Shown piece by piece: positions 9,660 through 19,300 of a stretch of 52,672 bases of DNA. How positions within the stretch are numbered: the first letter of the stretch is position 1; every line of letters starts with the position of its first letter. The translations under genes were made by a program, and so were the position numbers. This DNA is from Selaginella moellendorffii (taxonomy: Eukaryota > Streptophyta > Lycopodiopsida > Selaginellales > Selaginellaceae): positions 155,942 through 208,613 of the forward strand of contig NW_003314264.1 in the NCBI RefSeq assembly GCF_000143415.4. Direction: 5' to 3'. The notes beneath the pieces are model-generated. The model was not told the origin of the DNA. It worked only from the letters and a program-made list of their open reading frames with translations, and did not search any database.

Positions 9660-11183
9660 TGTGAGACACAAATCCCTAAATCCCCAAAGTGGACCCGAAA
9701 GGGTGCCACGTGGTAGTGGCCGAAGCGAAAGCCAAATGAGCGTAACACGTTTGGACTAAAAGCTCCGATTTGAAAGGTCAAGAGCGGGAGTGGAACTCCC
9801 AATGGAGTGCTCAAGGAATGAGCATGAAGCAAGCAATAAGCGAGTCTCTAGAAAAAGGACATAAGAGGACCAACACATGACACATGGTGGTGTCCGAGAT
9901 GGATTTGAGATGGAGTCTGAGATGGAGTCTGAGATGGACCAAGATAGAGTCCAAGATAGACCCGAGATGGAGTCCGAGATGGACCCGAGATGGAGTTTGA
10001 GATGGAGTCCGAGATGGACCCGAGATGGAGTTTGAGATGGACAAAGAGGGACCGAGATGGAGTTTGAGATAGAGTCCGAGATGGAGTCCGAGAAAGACCC
10101 GAGATGGAGTCTGAGATCGAGACCAAGACTGGGACCGGGACTGAGACCAAGACTGAGACCGAGGCCGAGGCCGAGACTGAGCCCGAGCCCGAGTCTGAGT
10201 CTGAGCCCGAGTCCGAGTCCAAGTCCGAGTCCGAGTCTAAGGGTGAAAGCCCAAAGCAATCGTCTCCCAGACCCTGAGGGGTTTGGTGAGCTCCAAAAGT
10301 AGCCAGTTTGGCCTAGGAGGGCTATACCCAAGTATTGGGTGATGAGATAACCAGTGGGAAGTCCAAAACTAGAGTGAATATAGACCGACAAACAGGGTAG
10401 CTTGGTGAAGTGTTCAAGAGCCGGCTCTAGTTCCCCTGGGAGATCGAATGGCTGATGCTCCTAGTCCAAGTGTGGGTGGCACTACCTACTTGGATACCTG
10501 GCATGGCTCAATAGAACCTCGCTCTAAACCCATGGCTAGAGCACCCAAAGGCGGAAGGTGGGGAGAGTACCCATGAGGCTCGCGTAGGGCTACAGTGTTC
10601 TGAAATGTTGTCCCAAAATCCCAGATTATGGAAAGGAAGAGAAGTGGTCCTCTAGTGTACTGACCAATGATATGGTCATGTGGTGAGGAAGTCCCAAAAG
10701 ACAATGGGACTTAGTGGTTGAGCCTGTGGGCCTTGTCTCAGTGGTAGTGTTGGCAAATACGGCCATAGACAGAAAAGGGACTGTAAAAGGGATATTGGGG
10801 AAGGTTGTTCCCCATGTCTACGGGCATCTTGAGGATGCTAAGGACTGGACCTAGAATGGTCACTCATGGGCGAATGACTCAGTCTTTGAGAGGCGGGACT
10901 GCGATGCAGGTGGTGTTGGACCATCGGTGAGACCAAGGTGAATGGGCATGGCTTTAGCATAACGGGCTAGTATGTCAATGGTACCTTGGGGTATCGGTCA
11001 TGGGATTGGACACGTGGAGCACTTGGACCAAGTGCAATGGTTGAGTGGCATGGATGCCATTCTTGGGGCTAGCAAGTCCCTAAGTCTAGAATAGGACTTA
11101 TGGAGGTTGTGAGTGAGACTCCTCCAAGTGGTCGAAGGTGTGGTTAAATGACTAAAGTAGAATGGAAAATTTAGTCACTTACA
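9660..11183 (+). mobile_element. Solo family-A LTR (diverged)
   Basis: Starts TGTGAGACACAAATCCC, ends GGAAAATTTAGTCACTTACA, 1524 bp, with perfect GATTG duplications. No internal sequence or second LTR is present, so it is a solo LTR left by LTR-LTR recombination. The repeat array (about 9892-10241) is shorter and more degenerate than in A1-A3. It carries the paired LTR hairpins, the first as GGGGAA-ggttg-TTCCCC. The 211-residue and shorter frames over the array are repeat artefacts. Confidence 0.9.
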
Positions 11184-11188
11184 GATTG
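11184..11188. repeat. Target-site duplication, right (GATTG)
   Basis: Second copy of the duplication flanking the solo LTR 9660-11183. Confidence 0.9.
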
Positions 11189-11720
11189 CAAATATCAAAA
11201 GTTATATGTCAGTTATTCCTTTCAGATATTCTTTCCTTACTGCCATGATAGCAGAAGGTTTGTATTGTTTGTTCCCTTTTCAGCCCCTCTTGTTCAAGTG
11301 TTAGTAAATTGGGTTTAACACCTATACTTAGCCAGATGAACATAAGGTAGGAACTCCTATATGTTTTTTATTGAGCATACTTAGCCTAACTCTTAATTCT
11401 CTTTTGCTCTGTCTTGCACTAGTTTGACAAAAACCCTTGTGTATTGAGACTAGTCCCTTAATATCACTAAATGATAGCTTATTGTGTCTACCAAACACCC
11501 TTGCTATCGTGCACCTTGTGTTAGTACAATTTAGTTCTAATTGCTATTTATGGAAAGTGTCTAAATTTGCTAATTTGGCATATCTACAGAATATAAAAAT
11601 TGTCTTAAACACAATAGTGTTCGTACTATGTCCAAATTCACAATCTAGTTCCATTCCATATTTAATAAGTTTTGATTTAATCCCAGGGACTAACTCTTGG
11701 TACTAAGGGTGGCTAAGGGT

Positions 11721-11725
11721 GAAAG
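11721..11725. repeat. Target-site duplication of A1, left (GAAAG)
   Basis: GAAAG directly before the A1 5' LTR; repeated at 19296-19300. Confidence 0.95.
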
Positions 11726-11956
11726 TGTGAGACACAAAATCCCTAGGCCCCAAAGTGGAGCCGGAAGGGCGCCACATGGTAGTGGCCGAAGCGAGAGCCA
11801 AACGAGCGTAACACGTTTGGACCAAAAGCTCCGACTTGAAAAGTCAAGAGCGGGAGTGGAACTCCCAACGAAGTGCTCGAGGAACGAGTACGAAGCGAGC
11901 AATAGGCAAGGCTCCAAAAAGGGACCCAAAAGGACCAACACATGACACGTGGGAGT

Positions 11957-12473
11957 GTCCGAGATGGACTCAAGTTGGAGTCCGAAGTGGAGTCCGAGAT
12001 GGACCCGAGTTGGAGTCCGAAGTGGAGTCCGAGATGGACCCGAATTGGAGTCCGAAGTGGAGTCCGAGATGGACCCGAGATGGAGTCCGAGATGGAGTCC
12101 GAAGTGGAGTCCGAGGTGGACCCGAGATGGACCCGAGTTGGAGTCCGAAGTGGAGTCCGAGATGGACCCGAGAGGGACCCGAGATGGAGTCCGAGATGGA
12201 GTCCGAGATGGACCCGAGATGGACCCGAGATGGAGTCCGAGACGGAGTCCGAGATGGAGTCCGAGATGGAGTCCGAGATGGAGTCCGAGATGGAGTCCGA
12301 GATGGAGTCCGAGATGGAGTCCGAAGTCGAGACCGAGACCGGGACCGAGACCGAGACCGAGACCGAGATCGGGACCGAGACCGAGACCGAGACCGAGGCC
12401 GAGGCTGAGACCGAGCCCGAGCCCGAGTCCGAGTCCGAGTCCGAGTCCGAGTCCGAGTCCGAGTCCGGAGCCT
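11957..12473. repeat. Minisatellite in A1 5' LTR (12-, 11- and 6-bp units)
   Basis: Order: interspersed GAGATGGAGTCC (12 bp) and GAGATGGACCC (11 bp) units, with AAGT variants; then GAGACC/GAGATC 6-bp units; then GAGTCC 6-bp units. This array has eight consecutive GATGGAGTCCGA units where the A1 3' LTR has six. Because unit length alternates between 12 and 11, no reading frame is kept, yet few units contain stops, so frames stay open on both strands. Confidence 0.95.
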
Positions 12474-13085
12474 GAGAGGGTGAAAGCCCAAAGCGTTCGT
12501 CTCCCAGACCCTGGGGGGTTTGGTGAGCTCCAAAAGTATAGTAGGGGGAGGACTGCAGTGGAGCCAGTTTGGCCAGGAAAGGCCAGTTTGGCCCAGGAAG
12601 GCCGGACCCAGTGTTGGGTGATGAGCTGCCCACTGGGAAGTCCAAGACTAGAGTGAACACGGACCGACAAGCGGGGTAGCTTGGTGAAGTGTTCAAGAGC
12701 CGGCTCTAGTTCCCCCGGGAGATCGACTGGCCGATGCTCCCAGTCCAAGTGTGGGTGGCACTACCTACTTGGATACCTGTCGTGGCTCAACGGAACCTCG
12801 CTCTAAGCCCATGGCTAGAGCACCTAAAGGCGAAAGGCGAGGAGAGTACCCAGGTGGCTTGCGTAAGGCCACGGTGTTCCGAAATGTTGTCCCAAAGGCC
12901 CAGACTGTGGAAAGGAAGAGGAGCAGTCCTCTGGGGTAGTGACCAAGGACACAGTCGTGTGGTGAGAAAGTCCCAGAGGACCGTGGGACTTAGTGGTCGA
13001 GCCTGTGGGTCTCGATCCAATGGCAGTGTTGGCAAACACAGCCAGGGGCAGAAAGGGACTTAGTGGGGACTGACAGAGGGATATT

Positions 13086-13127
13086 GGGGAAGGCTATTCC
13101 CCTTGTCGGTGGGCATCCTAAGGATGC
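13086..13127 (+). other. Paired conserved LTR hairpins
   Basis: Hairpin 1, 13086-13102: GGGGAA-ggcta-TTCCCC. Hairpin 2, 13113-13127: GCATCC-taa-GGATGC. Equivalent hairpins are present in the other A LTRs; stems hold and the loop of hairpin 1 varies. The position is about 350 bp from the LTR end, which could be in the transcribed R/U5 part. Function is unknown; RNA processing, polyadenylation or packaging are possibilities. Confidence 0.65.
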
Positions 13128-13474
13128 TAAGGAGTGGATCTGAGATGACCACTCACGGATGGTTTGCCTAGTCTTGGAGAGCCAAGACGGTGATGCAAGT
13201 GGTATTGGACTACCAGTGTGGCAAAGGTGATTGGGCATGGCCTTAGCGTAACGGGCTGCTATGTCGGTGGTACCTTTGAGTGTCGGTCATGGGATCGGAC
13301 ACGTGGAGCACTTGGACCAAGTGCAAATGTTGAGTGGCATGGATGCCATTCTCGGGGCTAGCAAGCCCCAAGTCCTGGATTGGACTTATGGAGGTTGTGA
13401 ATGAGACTCCTCCAAGTGGTCAGAGGTGTGGTTAAGTGACTAAAGTAGAATGGAAAATTTAGTCGCTTCCAATT

Positions 13475-13486
13475 TGGTATCGGAGC
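13475..13486 (+). other. A1 primer-binding site
   Basis: TGGTATCGGAGC, three bases after the LTR end. One mismatch (A to G) from the complement of plant initiator tRNA-Met 3' end. All three full A copies share the same variant. Confidence 0.88.
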
Positions 13487-15419
13487 TGTTCCTTAGTCCG
13501 ACTTTTATTGGTGCTCAAGTATATCACCACTAGTGTTGGCATCGAAAGGTCCGAGGAGTGGGCCTATCCTTGAGGAGTAGCAAGTCGGGAAGACATGGCT
13601 CTCCATTACAGTTCATGTATGAACTTGTAGACGAGGTGGTGGATAGAAAAGGGCCAATAATGGAACGACTTTGGGATCTTGGGAACAGTATATGGTTTTC
13701 CTCAGAGAGTTGAGGATGTGATCCAGAGGAGCGTTTGACTTAGCAAACTGGCTAATGTAGTTGTGGTAAACAACTACAGTTGGGATCACGGGAAAGATAA
13801 AGACTCCAAAGCAATAAAGGAGTCACAAGATTATCCTCATATAGTTGAGGTTGGTGCTCATGAATGTGAGACCAGAAGTAATGACCGTGGGAGGTCAAAT
13901 GCGGAAGAGGACTCAAGTCCTTGAAATGGTAGTCGGGGCTACCTTTAATAAATGCTAGAACAACCCAAGGAGTTGGGGGGTGTACTTAGAGATGAGTGGT
14001 ATTCTCATCGCATGGACAAGTAGTCCTAAGGGGCAAAAGTTGCCCCCAGAGAACAAAATCAAGTGTCGGAGTAACACTTGTGAAAATAGTCCTTTTGAGT
14101 AGGACAGGAATGCAAGAAGTGTATTCCAGTGAGCTAGTGCCTCACAAGTAGGACCTTACGGGTCTGTGGATTAACCAAGTCCAAAACTGCTAGATGACTC
14201 AAGTACAGTCAACGGATGGTCCTAAAAGGACTGATGGAAGCATTTGGACTGTGGTGTGTTGTACCCCACAAAGGATGGGGGGGGATCATAGGATCCAAGG
14301 ATGAGAACAGAGGGTATCTCATCGATGGCAAAATGTGCCATGCTAAAGTCGTGGGAAAGGTGTTCCCAAAAAGAAAACAACTTTGACGCAAAGTTGTGTG
14401 TGACCTCTATGGTGCAGTGCTAACGGATGGTTGGCATGAGAAAGAGCGGTGTTGGTCTTGGCAAAGACATAAACACGAAGGGGAAGTGTCATAGAGGTAG
14501 GCTCGTGGAGCCGATGGTGTGGAGACACCAAATGTGCCAAGGTGTGATACCTTGAGGCTATGTTGGTGGGTTCATGAGAACCCCTTGCCAAAGGAATCCC
14601 AATGGAAATGGGAATGGCATAGCCTAAGCTGCAGAGCATGCAGTTGGAGTGTGGTGACCCAGATAATGATGGAGGTGTGAAAGCACCAAACAATGAGTTG
14701 TAGGACTTGACAACTATGAGGCAACTAAGCAAGAGGTGCAAAATAACTGGTTGAACGGGTAGAAGGTAGCTACCCAAGACTTCTTAATAGCATAGGGAAG
14801 TCGGATACACCCTTACGGGGGATAAGTTGCCTGTGTTGCGATATAGTAAGTCAATGTCATAAAAGGAAATACTCATTGTCAAAAAAAAGCCATCATTGGG
14901 ACACCCAAACACTCTAGAACACCAGAAGGTGGTGTTTGATGTCGCGAGGGCAATGGATAAAGCCCAAGGGACTAAGTCCCTAGCGAATGATGGATAGAAG
15001 GTGCTATCCAAATGTCCAAGGTTACGGAGACAGAAGAGGACTGTCTACCCGAGTTGGACAAAGCCAAAAATGGAATTTTGGCAAGGCTAGTGATGGGCAT
15101 GCAAAGGCCCATAAGCAACAATGTAATCCCAGTGTGTGGGATTATAAGGTGAGCATACCCGGATTGAGGAACCCCTCCCTAGGCTATTGGGTAGGTTCAT
15201 CCCTAAGAATACTTGCTAAAGCATGATAGAAAGTGCAAAGCTATCCTCCTAGTCTGGAGGAGAATGACCAAAGGAAAGGTGTAAAGCCAAAAAGCAAGAA
15301 GTAAGGGGATAGAACCGAACTGTAGGAATCAAAGGGGATAACCAAGGTTGGTTATGCCAGCTGGGAGTGGAGAATCAAGTGGGGGGCTCGAGGGTGTTGC
15401 CGCTAGCAATCGTGATGCC

Positions 15420-15659
15420 ATGGAGAGTCTAAAATATGGAATTGTCCATGTTAGACTATGTGGCATTTGGAAGGCTTGCAAAAAGGGAGGCCTTAGCAAG
15501 CTGAGGGACAGAGTTCCTTCAAAGTTCCCAAAGACGATTCTAGGTAGCTTAGTACCTAGAAAGGCCAAGTGTAAATGGTTCATGGAACGCGCGAAATCAG
15601 AGTGGCGCAGCAGAAGCGTGGTCTTGAAGCTTGCCATGAGGCAAGGCTATCAAGGTTAG
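15420..15659 (+). CDS. Small frame kept in all three A copies (doubtful gene)
   Basis: About 80 residues from the Met of MESLKYGIVH to AMRQGYQG. It is basic (Lys/Arg-rich), with no domain I recognise. A2 (33711-33950) and A3 (45374-45108, minus) keep the frame. A2 has a changed segment (IWKACKK to NYKACER) without loss of frame, and A3 has a 27-bp in-frame duplication. All copies are young, so frame retention alone is weak evidence of selection. It could be a chance frame or a relic of captured sequence. Confidence 0.2.
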   Translation: MESLKYGIVHVRLCGIWKACKKGGLSKLRDRVPSKFPKTILGSLVPRKAKCKWFMERAKSEWRSRSVVLKLAMRQGYQG

Positions 15660-15960
15660 GGAAGTAGTTCCCGAGTGTTCAAAGAGAGGGCTTTGAACGA
15701 AAGTCGATGGTCAAGGACTTTCACGCTTATGCAGGAACCATGTTACAGTGGTCGGAGGACTTGCCAAGCGAGATTGGCACGTCGGGGGAACAAATACCCT
15801 AGTTGAAGGTGATAACTTCAAAAAGGGTGGGCCATGGGGCCGAGCATGGAGGAGTCCATGCATGATCACAGACATGTCAAGTGAGAGGACTTGGCAGTGT
15901 GGAGGAACTAGGTTCCTAAACTGTGATCTGTAGCGCGCTTTAAAAATAAGTTGGTGCACC

Positions 15961-16113
15961 GGCGTGGGGAGTCACGCCAGGCATCTTGTGTGATGCCGTC
16001 CGTAGATGCATATACGGAGGTTGGGTTCGAGTCCCGACCCTCTAGTGCTTGGGTTCGAGTCCCAAATCACTAGGGCGTGGTGATGGTTTGGAATATGAGG
16101 ACACTCATATTTC
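15961..16113 (+). ncRNA. Block of consecutive hairpins with two tRNA T-arm-like loops (candidate structured RNA)
   Basis: Six stem-loops in about 150 nt. They are GGCGTG/CACGCC (15961-15978), GGCATC/GATGCC (15980-15997), TCCGTA/TACGGA (15999-16018), a 7-bp stem with loop TTCGAGT (16019-16039), TTGGG/CCCAA with loop TTCGAGT inside an outer CTAGTG/CACTAG stem (16042-16073), and AATATGAG-gaca-CTCATATT (16092-16111). Both TTCGAGT loops fit the tRNA T-loop rule TTCRANY, and GGTTCGAGTCC fits the RNA polymerase III B-box. I could not fold a complete tRNA: no acceptor stem or 7-nt anticodon loop is evident. It may be a tRNA-derived relic, packaging signal or other RNA element. Confidence 0.5.
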
Positions 16114-16625
16114 GGTGGTCATGGACTCTCAGTGGGGAGACTGGTTTGGGCACACCGCCAAGCGAGGGATGCCTCGGAGTCGTGATGCACGGTTAGATTG
16201 CTTAGTGTGAAAGCTCAGCATATCTAACTTGAACGCTTTGGTGCAAGTGGCACCAAGGTCGTGGTGAGTGAGATGGGGACACCTAATCTCAGTTGCTATG
16301 AACCCTTGGCCGTAAGGGCTGGCTTGGGTGCACCGCCAAGTGTGGGGGATGCCCCCGGGGTTATAGTCAACAACTTGGAGGTCTAGAAGACCAAGTACCT
16401 CTTGGCAGCTCTGTTAAGGTGCCAAGGTGAGATCACTAGGTGATCTTATGGCCAGATAAGGACAAGGTCCTTGGTTGGCTAAGGAATGAAGTTCCTAGTT
16501 CAAAATGTTGAAATTGAACTATTTAAGGTGGTGTGACTTGGTCGTGATGACCAAGTGGGAAGAGCACCTAAGGGAAATAAACTATGTCCGTGCGATGGCA
16601 TAGTGAGTCCGAGGAAAGTAGTCTC

Positions 16626-16633
16626 TATAAAAG
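16626..16633 (+). promoter_or_regulatory. TATA-box-like site inside A1
   Basis: TATAAAAG, conserved at 34916-34923 (A2) and 44134-44141 (A3, minus). It is in the interior rather than the LTR and could drive an internal transcript. Only the motif and its conservation between young copies support it. Confidence 0.25.
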
Positions 16634-17561
16634 ACCCATGGGAGGGTCACGAAGTTGGGCCGTGGATAGAGCCCATAGCAGAAGATGCTAAAGAGACGTA
16701 CTAGGGGTGAACATCCTCCGGACTTGGCAAAGAAGAGTCTTTGCTATGGAACCGAAACAATACCTCAAGGAGGGAGGTAGAGATTCGATGTTGCTTGGTG
16801 CAACAATCAACGGATAGGAGCAAAAGATGAGTGGCCAAGATAGGGCCATGGAATCCCTTGGAAGGAATCCAAGTGACAAAGTTAGGCGAGGAACACTAAT
16901 GTGTTGGACGCTAACAAGTTGCGGGAAAGGAAGTGTGTTTCCAAGGAGGGATTCCGAAATGCTCCAATTTGGCGAAAGTGGAAGCTCCAAAGAAGGGAGC
17001 GGTAAGGTAGCCAAATGATAGGGCCATGAACAGCCCTAGCACAAAGTATGATAACTGGAACTTTGGCACAAAATAGAAGAGAGGATGATGGTGCCCTCGA
17101 GTAGAGAACTTCCTAGGATGGGAAGTGGAGTTGCACAAAAAGGTGCAAGGCAAGGTGTCGGAGACACCTAGGAAATTGACTCCAAGAAATCAAAATTCAA
17201 AGTTCCAAAGTGCAAAGGTTATATCGATGGAAATCGAGACTACTCAAGAAGGAGTAGTGGGATTGACTTAGAGAAGGGTCTCTAAGAGGTTTAGCGGGAA
17301 CTAAACCACTAAAAGGAGAGAACCACTACATGTGGTCCAATCAGTCTCTAAGTTGGAGAGACTACCCTCCTTAGAGGATAGGCAAGGCATGGTGAGCCTT
17401 TGGTGTCAAACCATTAAAGAATATGCAAAAGGCATGGTGAGCCTTCAATGTCAAACCCTTGACAAATATTGGCTAGGTGCCAAGGATGTAAATGGTAACA
17501 CGTGCGGGTGTTACTTTATAAAATGGTTTACCGTTTGATGAGGACATCGAACTTCGTCTAT

Positions 17562-17573
17562 GGGTGGTGGAGT
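17562..17573 (+). other. A1 polypurine-like tract
   Basis: GGGTGGTGGAGT directly before the 3' LTR, identical in A2 (35806-35817) and A3 (43228-43239, minus). It is purine-rich but broken by T residues, so it is an unusual tract for plus-strand priming. A hairpin (TTYGATG-agga-CATCGAA) lies just upstream. Confidence 0.6.
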
Positions 17574-19295
17574 TGTGAGACACAAAATCCCTAGGCCCCA
17601 AAGTGGAGCCGGAAGGGCGCCACATGGTAGTGGCCGAAGCGAGAGCCAAACGAGCGTAACACGTTTGGACCAAAAGCTCCGACTTGAAAAGTCAAGAGCG
17701 GGAGTGGAACTCCCAACGAAGTGCTCGAGGAACGAGTACGAAGCGAGCAATAGGCAAGGCTCCAAAAAGGGACCCAAAAGGACCAACACATGACACGTGG
17801 GAGTGTCCGAGATGGACTCAAGTTGGAGTCCGAAGTGGAGTCCGAGATGGACCCGAGTTGGAGTCCGAAGTGGAGTCCGAGATGGACCCGAATTGGAGTC
17901 CGAAGTGGAGTCCGAGATGGACCCGAGATGGAGTCCGAGATGGAGTCCGAAGTGGAGTCCGAGGTGGACCCGAGATGGACCCGAGTTGGAGTCCGAAGTG
18001 GAGTCCGAGATGGACCCGAGAGGGACCCGAGATGGAGTCCGAGATGGAGTCCGAGATGGACCCGAGATGGACCCGAGATGGAGTCCGAGACGGAGTCCGA
18101 GATGGAGTCCGAGATGGAGTCCGAGATGGAGTCCGAGATGGAGTCCGAAGTCGAGACCGAGACCGGGACCGAGACCGAGACCGAGACCGAGATCGGGACC
18201 GAGACCGAGACCGAGACCGAGGCCGAGGCTGAGACCGAGCCCGAGCCCGAGTCCGAGTCCGAGTCCGAGTCCGAGTCCGAGTCCGAGTCCGGAGCCTGAG
18301 AGGGTGAAAGCCCAAAGCGTTCGTCTCCCAGACCCTGGGGGGTTTGGTGAGCTCCAAAAGTATAGTAGGGGGAGGACTGCAGTGGAGCCAGTTTGGCCAG
18401 GAAAGGCCAGTTTGGCCCAGGAAGGCCGGACCCAGTGTTGGGTGATGAGCTGCCCACTGGGAAGTCCAAGACTAGAGTGAACACGGACCGACAAGCGGGG
18501 TAGCTTGGTGAAGTGTTCAAGAGCCGGCTCTAGTTCCCCCGGGAGATCGACTGGCCGATGCTCCCAGTCCAAGTGTGGGTGGCACTACCTACTTGGATAC
18601 CTGTCGTGGCTCAACGGAACCTCGCTCTAAGCCCATGGCTAGAGCACCTAAAGGCGAAAGGCGAGGAGAGTACCCAGGTGGCTTGCGTAAGGCCACGGTG
18701 TTCCGAAATGTTGTCCCAAAGGCCCAGACTGTGGAAAGGAAGAGGAGCAGTCCTCTGGGGTAGTGACCAAGGACACAGTCGTGTGGTGAGAAAGTCCCAG
18801 AGGACCGTGGGACTTAGTGGTCGAGCCTGTGGGTCTCGATCCAATGGCAGTGTTGGCAAACACAGCCAGGGGCAGAAAGGGACTTAGTGGGGACTGACAG
18901 AGGGATATTGGGGAAGGCTATTCCCCTTGTCGGTGGGCATCCTAAGGATGCTAAGGAGTGGATCTGAGATGACCACTCACGGATGGTTTGCCTAGTCTTG
19001 GAGAGCCAAGACGGTGATGCAAGTGGTATTGGACTACCAGTGTGGCAAAGGTGATTGGGCATGGCCTTAGCGTAACGGGCTGCTATGTCGGTGGTACCTT
19101 TGAGTGTCGGTCATGGGATCGGACACGTGGAGCACTTGGACCAAGTGCAAATGTTGAGTGGCATGGATGCCATTCTCGGGGCTAGCAAGCCCCAAGTCCT
19201 GGATTGGACTTATGGAGGTTGTGAATGAGACTCCTCCAAGTGGTCAGAGGTGTGGTTAAGTGACTAAAGTAGAATGGAAAATTTAGTCGCTTACA
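17574..19295 (+). repeat. A1 3' LTR
   Basis: 1722 bp from TGTGAGACAC to CGCTTACA. The array (about 17805-18297) is two 12-bp units shorter than in the 5' LTR; all other compared stretches look identical. Confidence 0.92.
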
Positions 19296-19300
19296 GAAAG
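19296..19300. repeat. Target-site duplication of A1, right (GAAAG)
   Basis: Second copy of the A1 duplication. Confidence 0.95.

Larger units (their letters stand above)
11726..13471 (+). repeat. A1 5' LTR
   Basis: Begins TGTGAGACACAAAATCCCTA and ends AGTCGCTTCCA (the other copies end TTACA). Order within the LTR: conserved 230-bp head, the 12/11/6-bp array (about 11957-12473), a short imperfect duplication of the GGCCAGTTTGGCC type near 12565-12602, then a 900-bp tail with the paired hairpins at 13086-13102 and 13113-13127. No TATA box is obvious in the plus orientation. The long frames over the array are not genes. Confidence 0.92.
13472..17573 (+). other. A1 internal region, non-coding
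   Basis: 4.1 kb, conserved along its length with 31769-35817 and the reverse complement of 43228-47314. The longest frames are short (144 residues or fewer), present on both strands and without recognisable domains. Rich in short perfect inverted repeats such as GATCAC-tag-GTGATC near 16430. Its best-defined parts are the hairpin block at 15961-16113, the TATAAAAG at 16626 and the small frame at 15420-15659. Confidence 0.85.
11726..19295 (+). mobile_element. Element A1: complete non-autonomous LTR retrotransposon (LARD-like)
   Basis: 7570 bp, two LTRs (1746 and 1722 bp), primer-binding site, 4.1-kb internal region and perfect GAAAG duplications. Apart from two 12-bp array units, the LTRs look identical except for one base next to the primer-binding site (CTTCCA versus CTTACA), so insertion was very recent. 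No gag, protease, RT, RNase H or integrase motif occurs in any frame of the internal region. The element must use proteins made by another element. It lies inside a B LTR. Large retrotransposon derivatives (LARDs) of cereals have the same design, with long LTRs and a conserved non-coding interior. Confidence 0.92.

Noticed and set aside
9502-9759. 85-residue plus-strand frame across the polypurine tract and LTR start
   Set aside because: It crosses the internal-LTR boundary and an A insertion site, so it is a chance frame.
11957-12473. CRISPR-like array
   Set aside because: Units are directly tandem without unique spacers, the DNA is a plant LTR, and there are no cas genes.
11690-12748. Long open frames (up to 457 residues in the window) with SR-, DSDS-, ESES- or GLGL-type repeats
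   Set aside because: They overlap on both strands and in several frames over the LTR arrays. Units of 12 and 11 bp alternate, so no frame is preserved, and frame length follows the array. They are by-products of stop-free repeats.
14343-14777. 144-residue minus-strand frame in the A1 interior
   Set aside because: It is broken in A2 and A3 and lacks any domain.
16019-16073. A complete tRNA gene
   Set aside because: Only T-arm-like hairpins are present. I found no acceptor stem, proper anticodon loop or A-box, and the second T-like arm is enclosed by its own outer stem.
16688-17014. 108-residue minus-strand frame present in all A copies
   Set aside because: It has low-complexity Leu/Pro/Ser composition, is antisense to the element, and overlaps another short frame; copies are too young for frame retention to be informative.
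17535-17560. Hammerhead ribozyme (retrozyme-like) from the GATGAGGACATCGAA stretch
   Set aside because: The conserved CUGAUGA box is UUGAUGA or UCGAUGA, stem II and the GAAA box are not properly placed, and a simple hairpin explains the sequence.
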